From a virus, in IMG/VR virus record IMGVR_UViG_3300032116_010423, positions 1-56,165 of that record: a stretch of 56,165 nt of DNA, one strand, 5' to 3'. Of this stretch, positions 15,206-24,585 are shown one piece after another (the stretch's first letter is position 1; every line of letters begins with the position of its first letter). Under the pieces are notes generated by a model, which saw only the letters and a list, made by a program, of their open reading frames with translations, ran no database searches and was not told the origin of the DNA. A program made the position numbers and the translations under genes.

Positions 15206-16309
15206 TTAATTTTGTGTTACAATAAGAGTGCTGGTACTACCTTTATTCACGTTTTGAATAATAGTCTGCCCATCTTGAATTAAGGTAAATGTAATGTTCT
15301 TTGTTGTATCAAATGTTGCTGTGGTATTGTGTGTACCTGCCTTGTATAATGTAACCTTAGTTTGATCATCATTAAAATAATACAACAAGCCTAATGGTTT
15401 GTTTGCTGAGTATCCTGGTAATATTGGATTGTCTAATTCATTGCTCAACAAACTAGCATTTTGTCTATCAAGTTCATTTAATTCATTAAATGCTAATAGG
15501 TCTGCATTTAAATCATTTCTATCTAACTCATTTTTTTTATCTAAAGAATTTTCATCTAATGCACTAAACTTTAACAAATCGATATCTAGTTCGTTAAAAT
15601 CTAAAATAGATTTTTCTTTCTTAGCTAGGCCAGCCTGTTCTGTATCTGCAACTTCTTTAGGTTTGCTAATGATCAACATGTTGTTAATGTTTGCTTGGTC
15701 TAATTTTACAATTGTAGGTTCTGTAGGTACTGTGTAAGCACTGTTAACTAATGTAGCTTGATATGGTACATCTAATATCACAACACCTGCTAGATTTCTA
15801 ACTTCGATAGCACCAGTAACACAGCCTCCGTTTGGAGAACAACTAGGAAGTAGTACTACAAGACTGCGTCCTAATTCATCTACTGTCATAGAAAAATCAG
15901 TGCCTCGCACAGCAATAGTAGCGGTAGGTGTTTTGATAGCAACCTGTTGCGGATTATTTTTTGCTATTTGTCCGCTTGCATAACGAGCTGTGCCTAAGGC
16001 CATATTGATGGCTAATTTACCAGAACCTTTTTTTGGATCATAGACAAAATCATCTATGATCATTTTACTGTGTTCTGTAAGTTTAACTGTAGTTTTATCT
16101 TCAAAGGTTAATTCAGCTTTGGCTTTAGCTGTGGAGATGGTGTCATTCATCTCCACACCCGTGTTTAGACTAGAAGGAATACTTTTCTTATTCCTTACAA
16201 TTTCTGTAGGCCCAGTCTGTTCAGTAACTTTACCAACACCGGCAAAGCTATTAATCGGACTGAGTAACAATAACGTTATTATTAGAACCGTTGCTGGTAA
16301 TAACTGCAT
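15206..16309 (-). CDS. FecR-domain secreted protein
   Basis: 367 residues from the ATG at 16307-16309; a GTG at 16327 adds 6. Signal peptide (about 1-24, ending SFA), then a FecR domain (about 25-190) with LNTGVEMNDTISTAKAKAEL, MALGTARYASGQ and TPTATIAVRGTDF. The second half is rich in repeated LNELD/NELDR segments. The start lies inside the curlin gene by 58 nt. FecR domains sense or bind at the cell envelope; here it may work with curlin or the CHASE2 cyclase. Confidence 0.82.
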   Translation of the reverse strand: MQLLPATVLIITLLLLSPINSFAGVGKVTEQTGPTEIVRNKKSIPSSLNTGVEMNDTISTAKAKAELTFEDKTTVKLTEHSKMIIDDFVYDPKKGSGKLAINMALGTARYASGQIAKNNPQQVAIKTPTATIAVRGTDFSMTVDELGRSLVVLLPSCSPNGGCVTGAIEVRNLAGVVILDVPYQATLVNSAYTVPTEPTIVKLDQANINNMLIISKPKEVADTEQAGLAKKEKSILDFNELDIDLLKFSALDENSLDKKNELDRNDLNADLLAFNELNELDRQNASLLSNELDNPILPGYSANKPLGLLYYFNDDQTKVTLYKAGTHNTTATFDTTKNITFTLIQDGQTIIQNVNKGSTSTLIVTQN

Positions 16310-16922
16310 TTTTAGCGAATACTCCACTCTGTGTTAGTGTCACTGCATTGGCAAGTTGATTAGTGCCACTGCCTGAAACTGTTATTTCTCCATTATGTAA
16401 ACCTACACCTGATGCTGTATGTGTTACATTGTTGTAATCGCCATTAATATTAATTTTACTCTGCACAACGCCACCACTTAACGTCTGTATAGTATTGTTG
16501 CTATTACCTGTAATTTCAGATCTAATAATACTAGCATTACAACTTGAACTTAATGCAGTACCACAACCGATAGTTTGATTGTTGTTGCTACCATCTGCTG
16601 AAACTACTATGGTAGATCCTGTTCCATTAGATTCATTGTTAACAATCATACTAAGTGTATTGCTAGCACCAATTTGACTTATAGTTACATTATTGAGATC
16701 GCCACGAATTATAGCAGCATCATCAACGTTGCCGTTGCCACCAACATTACCGTTTACTGTGTTGCCTGCTCCTGTTTGTGTAATAGATACAGATGTATTA
16801 TCACCGATCTGATCAACATAAACATCGTTGGCCCACGCCCCCGATGACAGCATTCCAGCCATCATTAGAATTGTAAGTACTTTTCTCGACAACTTACCAC
16901 CGCCTGTGATTCTTTTTTTCAT
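16251..16922 (-). CDS. curlin-like amyloid subunit
   Basis: 223 residues from the ATG at 16920-16922, with GGAG 6 nt upstream. Signal peptide ending AWAND, then curlin-type repeats rich in Asn, Gln and Gly: DQIGDNTSVSITQTGAGNTV, ISQIGASNTLSMIVN, SNNNVIVTQSD. These Q-x-G-x-x-N repeats build the CsgA/CsgB beta-helix. Two cysteines (GCGTALSSSC) are unusual for curlins. Encoded with CsgF and CsgG, so probably their export substrate. Confidence 0.82.
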   Translation of the reverse strand: MKKRITGGGKLSRKVLTILMMAGMLSSGAWANDVYVDQIGDNTSVSITQTGAGNTVNGNVGGNGNVDDAAIIRGDLNNVTISQIGASNTLSMIVNNESNGTGSTIVVSADGSNNNQTIGCGTALSSSCNASIIRSEITGNSNNTIQTLSGGVVQSKININGDYNNVTHTASGVGLHNGEITVSGSGTNQLANAVTLTQSGVFAKNAVITSNGSNNNVIVTQSD

Positions 16923-17001
16923 TTTTCGCTCCAGATGCAAGTTATGTTTGTTAATGCATCTAATTTTAAGTTTAATAAAGACTTTCTCCTATGCTTAACT
17001 C

Positions 17002-18249
17002 TCATTTTGGTCTGTGTTCTGAAAGCACGTCAGCTCGCACATACCCCTTACGCTTCTCTGCGTCTACTACATAATGCCACCCCTCCGGACCTGGAGAAAT
17101 GATATTAAATTCTGTTCCCTTTTTCAATTGCCATGTTCGTTGACTTTTTTCATTTGGTTCTTTGTATACAAACGAATCTTCTTTAAGATATCTAGAACTC
17201 CACAATTGAGCGGGTGGCTTAACTACTGGAGCAGTATTTGTATTTGTTTCTACTTTTTCTACAACTACTAAATGTTCTGGTTGTATAGGAACTATCCTTG
17301 TTATTTTTTCTGCTTTGGGCTCGACTGTTTGGCTTGCTCCATTGCTTTCTTGCTTGACGGGCTCGATCGGTGCGGGTGGTAAGGGCTCTGGGGCTCCTTG
17401 GGGTGCTTGTGAGGTTTGTGGTTGAACCAGCTCATCTTTCTTTTCCTCCTTTACTACAGGCACTTCTTGTGTTACAGATTTTTTAAATCTCCACATTCCT
17501 TTCTTTTCGCCTTCAATGATCATGTCATATACTGCTTGTTCTATAGCAACACGAACAGCATATGTTGTAGGTTCATTTAGAGCCTGCCCGTTTTCTAATT
17601 CTAGTGCTTTGGTTCCAGCATCAACAAATCTTAATACGCCAACGTTATGTTGTGTGCTATAGATAGTTTTGCTCACAGCATTAGAAATTAATACTTCCCC
17701 ACTGTTTACACTTACTAGTCTAAGACTAATTACAATTTCATCTACACGATATTGTTGACTTCCGCCAATACCTAAGAATCGTGCGCCGTTGCCGCCACTG
17801 CGTATGTTGCTGTCGTAGCCAATGATACCACCTTCGATCATAATTCCTGCCACAGTCATTGGCTTTAATGGTCTAGCATCTTTACCTTCATAAACCTCGC
17901 GTTGATTACGTATCAACTGTCGCTCTTTAATAAGGTTATCTAATCCCACACGCTCTACAACTTTAAACCAATTTTTTGAGTCTTGAAGTGCTTTGATTAA
18001 AAATACTTCAGATCCTTGTGTCACTGCCTTTGAAAACACAGCTAACCTATCATTAGGTTTCATTTGTCCTGTCTTGTCTGTGAATCCGTAAACTGCAATG
18101 GTCATTGGAGGACCGTCTAACTGTGGTATTTTATTAGTAAGACTCTCTCTTGGTGTTAGAGCCACAGCATCTTCCCTAGCCGCATCCATGTGTATGGTGG
18201 CGCATCCTGAAAGAACAGTGACAAGTAACAATGATAATATTAATTTCAT
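17002..18249 (-). CDS. csgG: CsgG curli secretion lipoprotein fused to an SH3 domain
   Basis: 415 residues. Lipobox VLSGC (Cys16), CsgG domain (about 45-255) with MTIAVYGFTDKTGQMK, VVERVGLDNLIKERQLIR and GIMIEGGIIGYDSN, then a Pro/Gln/Val-rich linker (about 265-345) and a C-terminal bacterial SH3 domain (SSRYLKEDSFVYKEP through GWHYVVDAEKRKGYVRADVL). E. coli CsgG is about 277 residues, so the linker and SH3 are extra. CsgG forms the outer-membrane pore for curlin. Curli secretion genes have been reported in SAR11 myophages. Confidence 0.92.
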   Translation of the reverse strand: MKLILSLLLVTVLSGCATIHMDAAREDAVALTPRESLTNKIPQLDGPPMTIAVYGFTDKTGQMKPNDRLAVFSKAVTQGSEVFLIKALQDSKNWFKVVERVGLDNLIKERQLIRNQREVYEGKDARPLKPMTVAGIMIEGGIIGYDSNIRSGGNGARFLGIGGSQQYRVDEIVISLRLVSVNSGEVLISNAVSKTIYSTQHNVGVLRFVDAGTKALELENGQALNEPTTYAVRVAIEQAVYDMIIEGEKKGMWRFKKSVTQEVPVVKEEKKDELVQPQTSQAPQGAPEPLPPAPIEPVKQESNGASQTVEPKAEKITRIVPIQPEHLVVVEKVETNTNTAPVVKPPAQLWSSRYLKEDSFVYKEPNEKSQRTWQLKKGTEFNIISPGPEGWHYVVDAEKRKGYVRADVLSEHRPK

Positions 18250-18695
18250 TAAAATGCAAAGCTCGCTATAGGTACAGTAATTTCTGTTCGGCTACCGTTG
18301 GCCTCAATAATAGTTAGAGTTACTTCTGTGGCCGATTTAACCCAACTGATATTAGTTCCTTGAAAGTCCATAGTTCCGCTTGTTCCTGTACCTTCAGCAA
18401 ACATTTGATCTGCTAATTGTTTAGACAATTGTGCGTAGATACGTGCTTCTACGTTAACAAGGAATTTACTTAGATTTGTTTGTTTTGCAGCAGCTTCTGC
18501 CTTAGCTATAGCAGCCAGTTCTTCGCTCTTAATTTCTTTCTTTTTAGATTCTTCTAATTGATGGATTGACAAGACGTGCTGACTGAATCCATTGCCTGGT
18601 ATAAAGGCTGGACTTTGAAAATTATGTATTAGCTCTGTAGCGAATGCACTACCTGCAAACACTAGCATTGCCCCCAATGCTGTGATGTATTTCAT
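18249..18695 (-). CDS. csgF: CsgF curli assembly factor
   Basis: 148 residues. Signal peptide to about 19, then ELIHNFQSPAFIPGNGFSQ, the CsgF N-terminal segment that plugs CsgG, followed by a helical stretch and a beta C-terminus. First gene of the operon; overlaps csgG by one base. A TTAAATAG box and AGGAGAGGG ribosome site lie upstream. Confidence 0.88.
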   Translation of the reverse strand: MKYITALGAMLVFAGSAFATELIHNFQSPAFIPGNGFSQHVLSIHQLEESKKKEIKSEELAAIAKAEAAAKQTNLSKFLVNVEARIYAQLSKQLADQMFAEGTGTSGTMDFQGTNISWVKSATEVTLTIIEANGSRTEITVPIASFAF

Positions 18696-18810
18696 GACCC
18701 TCTCCTCGGTTACCCCTTATACTATTTAACGAGAGGTGAGGAAATATTCTATGCTTAGTTAATAATAATTAATTAACTTAGGTCAATAATAGGCTGAAAG
18801 AAATTTATTT

Positions 18811-20472
18811 TTACGACTTAGCTGCCATATAACCTGGAGTTGGAGTTTGTTGATCGTCATTCCAGTTAAATCCTGCACCCATTGTTACAGTCTTTCCTAA
18901 TTTCTTAACTAGGTCATTACCGTCTTTAATAATACTATAATCTAAAGTATCTGTTCTTAAAAACATAATTGTTGTTATGCCGTCTGCTAGGTGATAGCTT
19001 TCGTATGCTATTTTAGTATAGGCTCTATTCATTTTCATCCAATCTACAGTGCCGTCTTGCTCAACAGCTGAAGCAATTAATTTATCAGCATTTTTAATAG
19101 AATCAAAGTTTAACACTAGTGATTTGATAGTAGTATGAAATAGTTCAAATGTTTTATCAAAATTACTGTATGGCTCGAGTACTTCTTCGTTCAGTGCCTG
19201 AAACCCTTTTGGATTCCAATTGTACTTATTGCCTAATTTTGCTTTGCCGTTTGTAATGTTGTATTGATCGCCATTAAATTTGTTAACTGCAACTTTTACC
19301 CTAGCGCCTTTTTTGTCAGTAGTAAAAATAGATGCGTTCTTAGGAGCAGTTGCTACAATATTAGCAATACCTTTCCTCCAAAGATCCCATCCCGCAGTTG
19401 CTTTTGCAATACTCTTACTGTTTAATCTACCGCCTGTAGATGCACTGGCCTTAATTTCTACTTCAACATCGCCTACTTTTAAGTCACCTTTTTTAGCTTT
19501 CTCAGCTGGGTTTCCCATCATTGATAAGGCCATTTCTCCTGGGCCAATTGCCCCAGATGTTTTACCTGGCGAATAACTAAAAATATTCTGTTCTACAAAT
19601 ATATCAAACAATTTTTTATATTTAGGATTTACATAGTTTTTAATATTTCCGCGATCGGTACCGATAACTGATAACATGTTAATTACATCGCCTTTTACGC
19701 AGGCTGCTAAGAACTGTTTAATCTCAATTGGTGATGCGTTGGCCTCTTCTTGAATATCTACAATTTTTCCAAACAAGGCTTGTTTTAATGTTTTTGTAAA
19801 TTCAGCTGCGTTTACTGCTTTTTTCTTTGCCTGTGTTTTTTCTTTAGAAGACATTTTTTCTAAATTTTCTTCTTGATAACCTTGTACTTTGTTTCCTAAA
19901 GCTACAAGGTAAACACTTACTTCTTTAACAAAACTTTCAGCTTCTTGTTGTTTTTGTACAGCATCGTCTTTTGCTAACTGGAGTTCTTCCACTTGTTTAG
20001 TTAAAGCGTCTAATTGTTGTCTAAACGGTTTAATAAAATTTTTCTTTATTTTCTCATCAATATCTGAAGCTTCAACCGCCTTTATTTGTTGCTTTAGTGT
20101 ATCGATAGTAGAAATAATTGCGCTGCTAGCACCTTCTGCTTCTAAAATACTCTCTGTAGACATTCTAGCAGGTGCAGGTGCAGGTTGTGCAGGTGCAGGT
20201 TGTGCAGGTGCAGGTTGTGCAGGTGCAGGTTGTGCAGGTGCAGGTTGTGCAGGTTGTGCAGTTTGTATCTTAGCTTTGGCTAAAAATGCACTTATTGATG
20301 ATGACAAATTTTTTAATTTTGTCGCAACAGATGCTTTTACATTTTCTTTTTCTGGAGGAAGATTTCCAAGAAAAACGCCAATTGTATCTAGATCGTGTAT
20401 AGCTTTTTGTGCTTCAAGATCAGATTCAACTGCTTCATGTACAATAGTTTTTCCAAAGTCGTAAAATCGCAT
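18811..20472 (-). CDS. capsid-tagged protein with PD-(D/E)xK nuclease-like domain
   Basis: 553 residues. N-terminal MRFYDFGKTIVHEAVESD resembles capsid-targeting peptides; an AQPAP repeat linker (about 73-103) follows, then STESILEAE, coiled coil (about 125-185) and a C-terminal domain. The latter has GKTSGAIGPGEMALSMMG, then GDLKVGDVEVEIKAS, which fits the E...GD-x(n)-E-x-K core of PD-(D/E)xK nucleases. A packaged nuclease delivered with phage DNA is one reading; head structure is another. Behind a perfect TATAAATA late box. Confidence 0.65.
   Translation of the reverse strand: MRFYDFGKTIVHEAVESDLEAQKAIHDLDTIGVFLGNLPPEKENVKASVATKLKNLSSSISAFLAKAKIQTAQPAQPAPAQPAPAQPAPAQPAPAQPAPAPARMSTESILEAEGASSAIISTIDTLKQQIKAVEASDIDEKIKKNFIKPFRQQLDALTKQVEELQLAKDDAVQKQQEAESFVKEVSVYLVALGNKVQGYQEENLEKMSSKEKTQAKKKAVNAAEFTKTLKQALFGKIVDIQEEANASPIEIKQFLAACVKGDVINMLSVIGTDRGNIKNYVNPKYKKLFDIFVEQNIFSYSPGKTSGAIGPGEMALSMMGNPAEKAKKGDLKVGDVEVEIKASASTGGRLNSKSIAKATAGWDLWRKGIANIVATAPKNASIFTTDKKGARVKVAVNKFNGDQYNITNGKAKLGNKYNWNPKGFQALNEEVLEPYSNFDKTFELFHTTIKSLVLNFDSIKNADKLIASAVEQDGTVDWMKMNRAYTKIAYESYHLADGITTIMFLRTDTLDYSIIKDGNDLVKKLGKTVTMGAGFNWNDDQQTPTPGYMAAKS
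20167..20260 (-). repeat. 15-bp tandem repeat encoding AQPAP
   Basis: About five copies of a GCAGGTGCAGGTTGT-type unit in frame, making the Pro/Ala linker of the 18811-20472 protein. It is likely to vary in copy number. Confidence 0.85.
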
Positions 20473-20489
20473 AATAAATCCTTATTGTA

Positions 20490-20497
20490 TATTTATA
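20490..20497 (-). promoter_or_regulatory. perfect T4-type late promoter TATAAATA
   Basis: TATAAATA 17 nt before the ATG at 20472, with an AAGGAT ribosome site between. It overlaps the last codons of the bilin reductase gene. Confidence 0.8.
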
Positions 20498-21188
20498 CGA
20501 TGTTAGGGAACAGCATGTCTGTGCAAAACTTATCAACGTCTGCTTCATTTAAACCTAAACTTTTCATTACGTTAGGAGTATGGGGATTCTGTCGCTGATT
20601 GTGACAGTACCAATTCTGTGCTTTGATGGTTTCATCAACACCGCATGTATTTTGGAATCCGCTGATTTCATCAAAATATGCATGAAGATTGTTAAGTGCT
20701 ATGTTTATAATTGCAACTGCTTCTTCTTCGGTGTTTACGTTGCCGGCAGCTAACATTTTGTCTGTAAAGATATTCTTAGCCCACTGAGGCAACTCTCTTT
20801 GTTTTTTTGGAATAAAATTTTCTACACTATCTTTGTAGCCTAATATCATAGGATGATCTGCACCACCGCTTGACGGACTAAAATCGTGGAATGCTCCAGT
20901 CATCTTATTTTTGCCGGCAATAACATCAAAGCCGTATATAGGTCCACCGTTGGTTAGTTCTGGAAACACGCATACATGCATCATCCATAGACCTTTAGTG
21001 ACTCTAGCATCAACTACATCTATGTGAGCTCTGCGTACATACTGATTAGACCATACCCTATTAATCCATCCTGAATCGGGTTGATTAAAGTGTTCCATTC
21101 CATCTTCGTGTACTTCATTAGCCTGTTGGTCAAAAACTGCTATGATGTCGTCTTTACACTTGATCAGATGATTCCAAATAATGCTCAA
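20493..21188 (-). CDS. pcyX: ferredoxin-dependent bilin reductase, PcyX-like
   Basis: 231 residues from a TTG at 21186-21188, inside the heme oxygenase end; a later Met31 is the next start. Signature blocks: VRRAHIDVVD (H55), GPIYGFDVIAGKNKMTGAF (D88), HDFSP and the C-terminal YCHNQRQNPHT. The His and Asp match the catalytic pair of PcyA-type enzymes that reduce biliverdin with ferredoxin electrons. Closest in style to PcyX, described from oceanic phages, which makes phycoerythrobilin. No ferredoxin gene is in the window. Confidence 0.88.
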   Translation of the reverse strand: MSIIWNHLIKCKDDIIAVFDQQANEVHEDGMEHFNQPDSGWINRVWSNQYVRRAHIDVVDARVTKGLWMMHVCVFPELTNGGPIYGFDVIAGKNKMTGAFHDFSPSSGGADHPMILGYKDSVENFIPKKQRELPQWAKNIFTDKMLAAGNVNTEEEAVAIINIALNNLHAYFDEISGFQNTCGVDETIKAQNWYCHNQRQNPHTPNVMKSLGLNEADVDKFCTDMLFPNIV

Positions 21189-21726
21189 TGTCTAACTCCA
21201 TTAGTTCTTGAAATAATTTAGTGCTTGACTCAAATACATACTTTGCTTCTTCGGCCATGCTGTCTTTTGTCTTAGCTCTAATTAGTTCTTTGAGCTTATC
21301 TTTGTCTGTATTGAACTGATACATTCGACCTTGACCAGGAACCATCTTTGCAATCATTTGGCCGCCGCTTAAATCTCCCATGTGTAGTACATAGATATGT
21401 GCCATAAGTGCGTCAGCATCAATCATTATGTTTCGCATGTGATTGATGTATTCTATAGTACTAGGTACTATAACTGGCTGAACATCTTTTGTCCAAAGTT
21501 CTGCAAAATCTTCTTCAATTTTCAGTTTACGTCTGATATCTGGTAAATCACTGAGTAGGCCTTGTGCGCCTGCAAGTGCTTCTAATAGATCATATTTTTT
21601 ATGTTGATTCCACAAGTATGTGGCATATAGTTCGGGATTAATTTTACCGCTTACGATAACTTTTACAAATGCTTGGCGTTCAGCATTTGTATGTTGTTCT
21701 TTTGTAAGTTCTTTTAAATTGCTCAT
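21154..21726 (-). CDS. ho1: heme oxygenase
   Basis: 190 residues. LKELTKEQHTNAERQ carries the proximal heme ligand (His12), and HMGDLSGGQMIAK (GDLSGG at 117-122) is the distal helix. It opens heme to biliverdin, CO and Fe2+, giving substrate to the overlapping bilin reductase (35-nt overlap). ATGA-coupled to clpS upstream. Made without any phycobilisome context, so the bilin probably serves signalling, iron release or antioxidant use. Confidence 0.92.
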   Translation of the reverse strand: MSNLKELTKEQHTNAERQAFVKVIVSGKINPELYATYLWNQHKKYDLLEALAGAQGLLSDLPDIRRKLKIEEDFAELWTKDVQPVIVPSTIEYINHMRNIMIDADALMAHIYVLHMGDLSGGQMIAKMVPGQGRMYQFNTDKDKLKELIRAKTKDSMAEEAKYVFESSTKLFQELMELDIEHYLESSDQV

Positions 21727-22028
21727 TCTTTTTCTAACCTAATCTGCAAGGGAAATCCCTTGTCTCTTGAAGCTACAGTAGTTTCTACACTTTTTTGTTC
21801 TGCAATTTCGTATGAGTATATACCAACTACTGCACTACCTTCGCTGTGAATTTGAAGTGTAAGTGCTTCTGCACTAGTTTGGCTATGTTTAAAAGTTTTC
21901 ACTAAAACTTCTATTACCCATTCAATTGGGGTAACATCATCGTTAATAAAAATAACTTTGTATTTGGCCGGCTCTTGAGTGATCTGTTTAATTTTTTCGT
22001 CAATTTGGATATCTGCTAAAGTACTCAT
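21723..22028 (-). CDS. clpS: ClpS protease adaptor
   Basis: 101 residues. The ClpS core is clear: YKVIFINDDVTPIEWVIEVL (with the NDD that binds N-degrons), HSEGSAVVGIYSYEIAEQK. ClpS hands proteins with destabilising N-termini to ClpA(P). A phage copy could redirect host proteolysis. It starts an operon with heme oxygenase and bilin reductase, preceded by CCTAGGAGACATAA as ribosome site. Confidence 0.9.
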   Translation of the reverse strand: MSTLADIQIDEKIKQITQEPAKYKVIFINDDVTPIEWVIEVLVKTFKHSQTSAEALTLQIHSEGSAVVGIYSYEIAEQKSVETTVASRDKGFPLQIRLEKE

Positions 22029-22044
22029 TTATGTCTCCTAGGTT

Positions 22045-22071
22045 AAAATAGGGGGAGGGTTAACTCCCCCT
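22045..22071 (-). terminator. rho-independent terminator of hsp20
   Basis: AGGGGGAG/CTCCCCCT stem, TTAACC loop, then ATTTT on the minus strand. It separates hsp20 from clpS. Confidence 0.85.
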
Positions 22072-22077
22072 AGACTG

Positions 22078-22542
22078 TTACTCGCTGTCTATAGTTAGTG
22101 CTTCAACTTTAGAAGGTGCTTGAATAGCAATCTTCTTAGGTTGTAGTGCTTCTGGAACTTCACGCTTCAAACTAATGTTGAGCATGCCTAGTTCTAGTGT
22201 AGCACCTTCTACTTCAACATGGTCAGCAAGAGTAAATTCTCTACGGAAATTGCGAGCACCAATTCCTTTGTGTAGATAATTTACTGTGTCATCTCCCTTC
22301 GGAGAGGTCCCCTCAATGCGTAGGATATTTTTGTCCTTGGTAATTTCCAAGTCATCCATACTGAACCCAGCGACTGCGATACTAATTGTATAGTCGTCTT
22401 CGCTTAGTTGTGCAATGTTGTATGGAGGATATCCCTGCGATGCTGAGTTAGCAAATTGTCTTTCTAACTCATTGAACATTCTATCGAATCCGATAGTAGC
22501 TCTGTGAAATGAGGGTAAGTCTAGAGTTGTAAGTCTTGTCAT
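22078..22542 (-). CDS. Hsp20 small heat-shock protein
   Basis: 154 residues with an alpha-crystallin domain: YPPYNIAQLSEDDYTISIAV, GFSMDDLEITKDKNILRIEG and the C-terminal LNISLKREVPE. IbpA-like ATP-independent chaperone; common in marine T4-like phages. The 5' region has a hairpin TTGAGC...GCTCAA (about 22571-22596) and a strong AAGGAGAAA site. Its neighbour clpS suggests a protein-quality block. Confidence 0.92.
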   Translation of the reverse strand: MTRLTTLDLPSFHRATIGFDRMFNELERQFANSASQGYPPYNIAQLSEDDYTISIAVAGFSMDDLEITKDKNILRIEGTSPKGDDTVNYLHKGIGARNFRREFTLADHVEVEGATLELGMLNISLKREVPEALQPKKIAIQAPSKVEALTIDSE

Positions 22543-22600
22543 AATTTTCTCCTTATAATAAGCAAGATTTAATATTGAGCCCGATTATCGGCGCTCAAGT

Positions 22601-23767
22601 TTATTTACCATTGCTTGCATAAACAGCATTAAATTGCTGAGTTACACGAACAAAGGTTGTGCATTTGCTAAGTTGCTTTAGCGTCTTAGCGCCTGCATAC
22701 GTACAGGTACTACGCAAACCGCCTAGTATGTCCTGTACAGTATTTAGTACCTTACCTTTATAAGGTACTAAAACTTCTCGCCCTTCGGCGCTACGGTATT
22801 CTTTTAAACCACCAAAATGTTTTAGGTTGGCTGCTTCAGAACTCATACCATAAAATTCTACAAATTTCTTTTCTTCTATTTTGCAGCCAGTCCATGTCCA
22901 CTCTGACTGCCCGTCTTCTAGGATACGCTGTCGGGCCTGTAACTCGTTAGTTTCGTAGAGTCTTGTAATGACTTCTCCGCCGCCTTCATCGTGTCCAGCC
23001 AGCATCCCTCCGAGCATAACAAAATCCGCTCCTGCGGCAAATGCCTTGGCGACATCTCCTGGACAGGTACAACCCCCGTCTGCAATAATATGTCCCCCCA
23101 AACCATGAGCAGCATCAGCACACTCCATAACAGCACTAAGCTGAGGATAGCCAACGCCAGTTTGAATACGAGTTGTGCAAACGCTCCCAGGACCAATGCC
23201 CACTTTAATAATATCTGCTCCACTTAAAATTAACTCCTCAGTCATTTCGCCTGTCACTACATTGCCAGCAATGATTACGATTTCTGGATATGCTTCACGA
23301 AGCTTTCTAATAAAAGTTGCAAACCGCTCGGAATAGCCGTTAGCAACATCCACACAAACGTATTTAATGTTTGTTAGTGTTTCGCTGTACACATTAGCAA
23401 ACTTATCGTAGTCAGCTTGTGTAATTCCCATTGAGTATGCTACTCGATGAGTTCTATAATATTCATCTGCATTAAAGAAGTCAATTAATTCTTCTGCACT
23501 ATATGTCTTAACTAGACATGTAAACATGCCTTCATGTGCAAGAATGTCTGCCATAGCAAACGTACCAACTCCGTCCATATTAGCAGCCATGATTGGAACA
23601 CCAGTGTATTGATATTCTTCCCAATTTTCGTGCTCAAAAGCAGGACTGTAATTTCTAAATTTAAACTTACGGAATAAGTCTACTTCCTGCCGAGAGCCTA
23701 ATGTACTACGCTTAGGACGAATTAACACATCTTTGTAGTCTAACTTTATATCTTGTTCAATTCTCAT
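22601..23767 (-). CDS. guaC: GMP reductase
   Basis: 388 residues, IMPDH/GMPR barrel without CBS domains. Start [18 protein letters not shown] and catalytic [11 protein letters not shown] (Cys197), then [33 protein letters not shown]-dependent GMP to IMP. It fits nucleotide scavenging along with NrdAB. GMPR is preferred to IMPDH from the N-terminal motif and the Cys-loop, but a few residues would decide. ATGA-coupled to the oxygenase upstream. Confidence 0.88.
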   Translation of the reverse strand: MRIEQDIKLDYKDVLIRPKRSTLGSRQEVDLFRKFKFRNYSPAFEHENWEEYQYTGVPIMAANMDGVGTFAMADILAHEGMFTCLVKTYSAEELIDFFNADEYYRTHRVAYSMGITQADYDKFANVYSETLTNIKYVCVDVANGYSERFATFIRKLREAYPEIVIIAGNVVTGEMTEELILSGADIIKVGIGPGSVCTTRIQTGVGYPQLSAVMECADAAHGLGGHIIADGGCTCPGDVAKAFAAGADFVMLGGMLAGHDEGGGEVITRLYETNELQARQRILEDGQSEWTWTGCKIEEKKFVEFYGMSSEAANLKHFGGLKEYRSAEGREVLVPYKGKVLNTVQDILGGLRSTCTYAGAKTLKQLSKCTTFVRVTQQFNAVYASNGK

Positions 23768-24342
23768 TGTTTTTCGCCGTAGTTAAATGATATACTGATT
23801 CTATCTGAGTTTGATTTATTACTCTGTACGCTGTGTTTGAGCCAACCTGGAAATATATACAGAGCACCTGATTTAGAGGCATAGGTAGCCCTAGTACTTG
23901 TGTAATAGGTTCCTTTTTCTACTTGAGTAGGAATATGGTATTCGCCGTTGTCTGATCGTTCAAACTGAATATTACCTTGTCCCTCTTGAGCATCAACATA
24001 GTAAACTCCACTTAATACGCTATTAGTATGATTGTGGAGATGATTGTAGGCATTTGGTGGATTAATATTAATCCATATATTATATAATTCTAATTGCGGC
24101 AGACCAACTTGTCTTGCACATCCTGAAATTTCTAATCCAATAGCTTCTACTAGCGCATCAACATCAGCGTTATCACCTGATTTAATATCGCTACTTTGAT
24201 AACCCCCAAAGTTGCTAATAACTCTACCTGGATCAGTTTTTTGTCTTTCATACGCAAACCGTTTTAATTCAGCGTTGTTACCAAAGTGTGTCATAGACGA
24301 CCATATGACACTAGGAAACCACAATTCTGTGTGCATTGCCAT
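23764..24342 (-). CDS. 2OG-Fe(II) oxygenase, second copy
   Basis: 192 residues. [20 protein letters not shown] (iron-binding region) and [15 protein letters not shown] (distal His) match the same oxygenase family as 7741-8283. Lies between bS21 and GMP reductase. Target unknown; ribosomal or translation proteins are possible given the neighbour (inference). Confidence 0.82.
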   Translation of the reverse strand: MAMHTELWFPSVIWSSMTHFGNNAELKRFAYERQKTDPGRVISNFGGYQSSDIKSGDNADVDALVEAIGLEISGCARQVGLPQLELYNIWININPPNAYNHLHNHTNSVLSGVYYVDAQEGQGNIQFERSDNGEYHIPTQVEKGTYYTSTRATYASKSGALYIFPGWLKHSVQSNKSNSDRISISFNYGEKQ

Positions 24343-24345
24343 ATG

Positions 24346-24585
24346 TTACTTTCTTGGCTTTATATTAAAAGGATCTTGTGATAGTTTTTTAAGCCAGCGC
24401 GATCTTGCCGCCGCTTTTGCTTTTTTTCTAGCTGTAGTTGGTTTTTCGTAGAACTCTTTATCTCTAAGATCTTGCAAGAGACCGCTGTCTTCTACTTTCC
24501 TTTTGAACCTTCGTAGAGCTCCGTTAACATCATCATTACGAACTTCAACTCGAAGTCCTTTAAGTTCTGATTTTTGATACCTCAA
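24346..24585 (-). CDS. rpsU: ribosomal protein bS21
   Basis: 79 residues. GALRRFKRKVEDSGLLQDLRDKEFYEKPTTARKKAKAAARSRW-type core is diagnostic: ALRRFKRK near 23-30 and EFYEKPTTARKKAKAA near 44-59. bS21 joins the 30S near the anti-Shine-Dalgarno and is loosely bound, so a phage copy can replace the host one. Phage bS21 has been reported, including from pelagiphages. Three nt before the oxygenase start. Confidence 0.93.
   Translation of the reverse strand: MRYQKSELKGLRVEVRNDDVNGALRRFKRKVEDSGLLQDLRDKEFYEKPTTARKKAKAAARSRWLKKLSQDPFNIKPRK

Noticed and set aside
20167-20260. CRISPR-like regular repeat
   Set aside because: No unique spacers; it is an in-frame 15-bp tandem coding for AQPAP.
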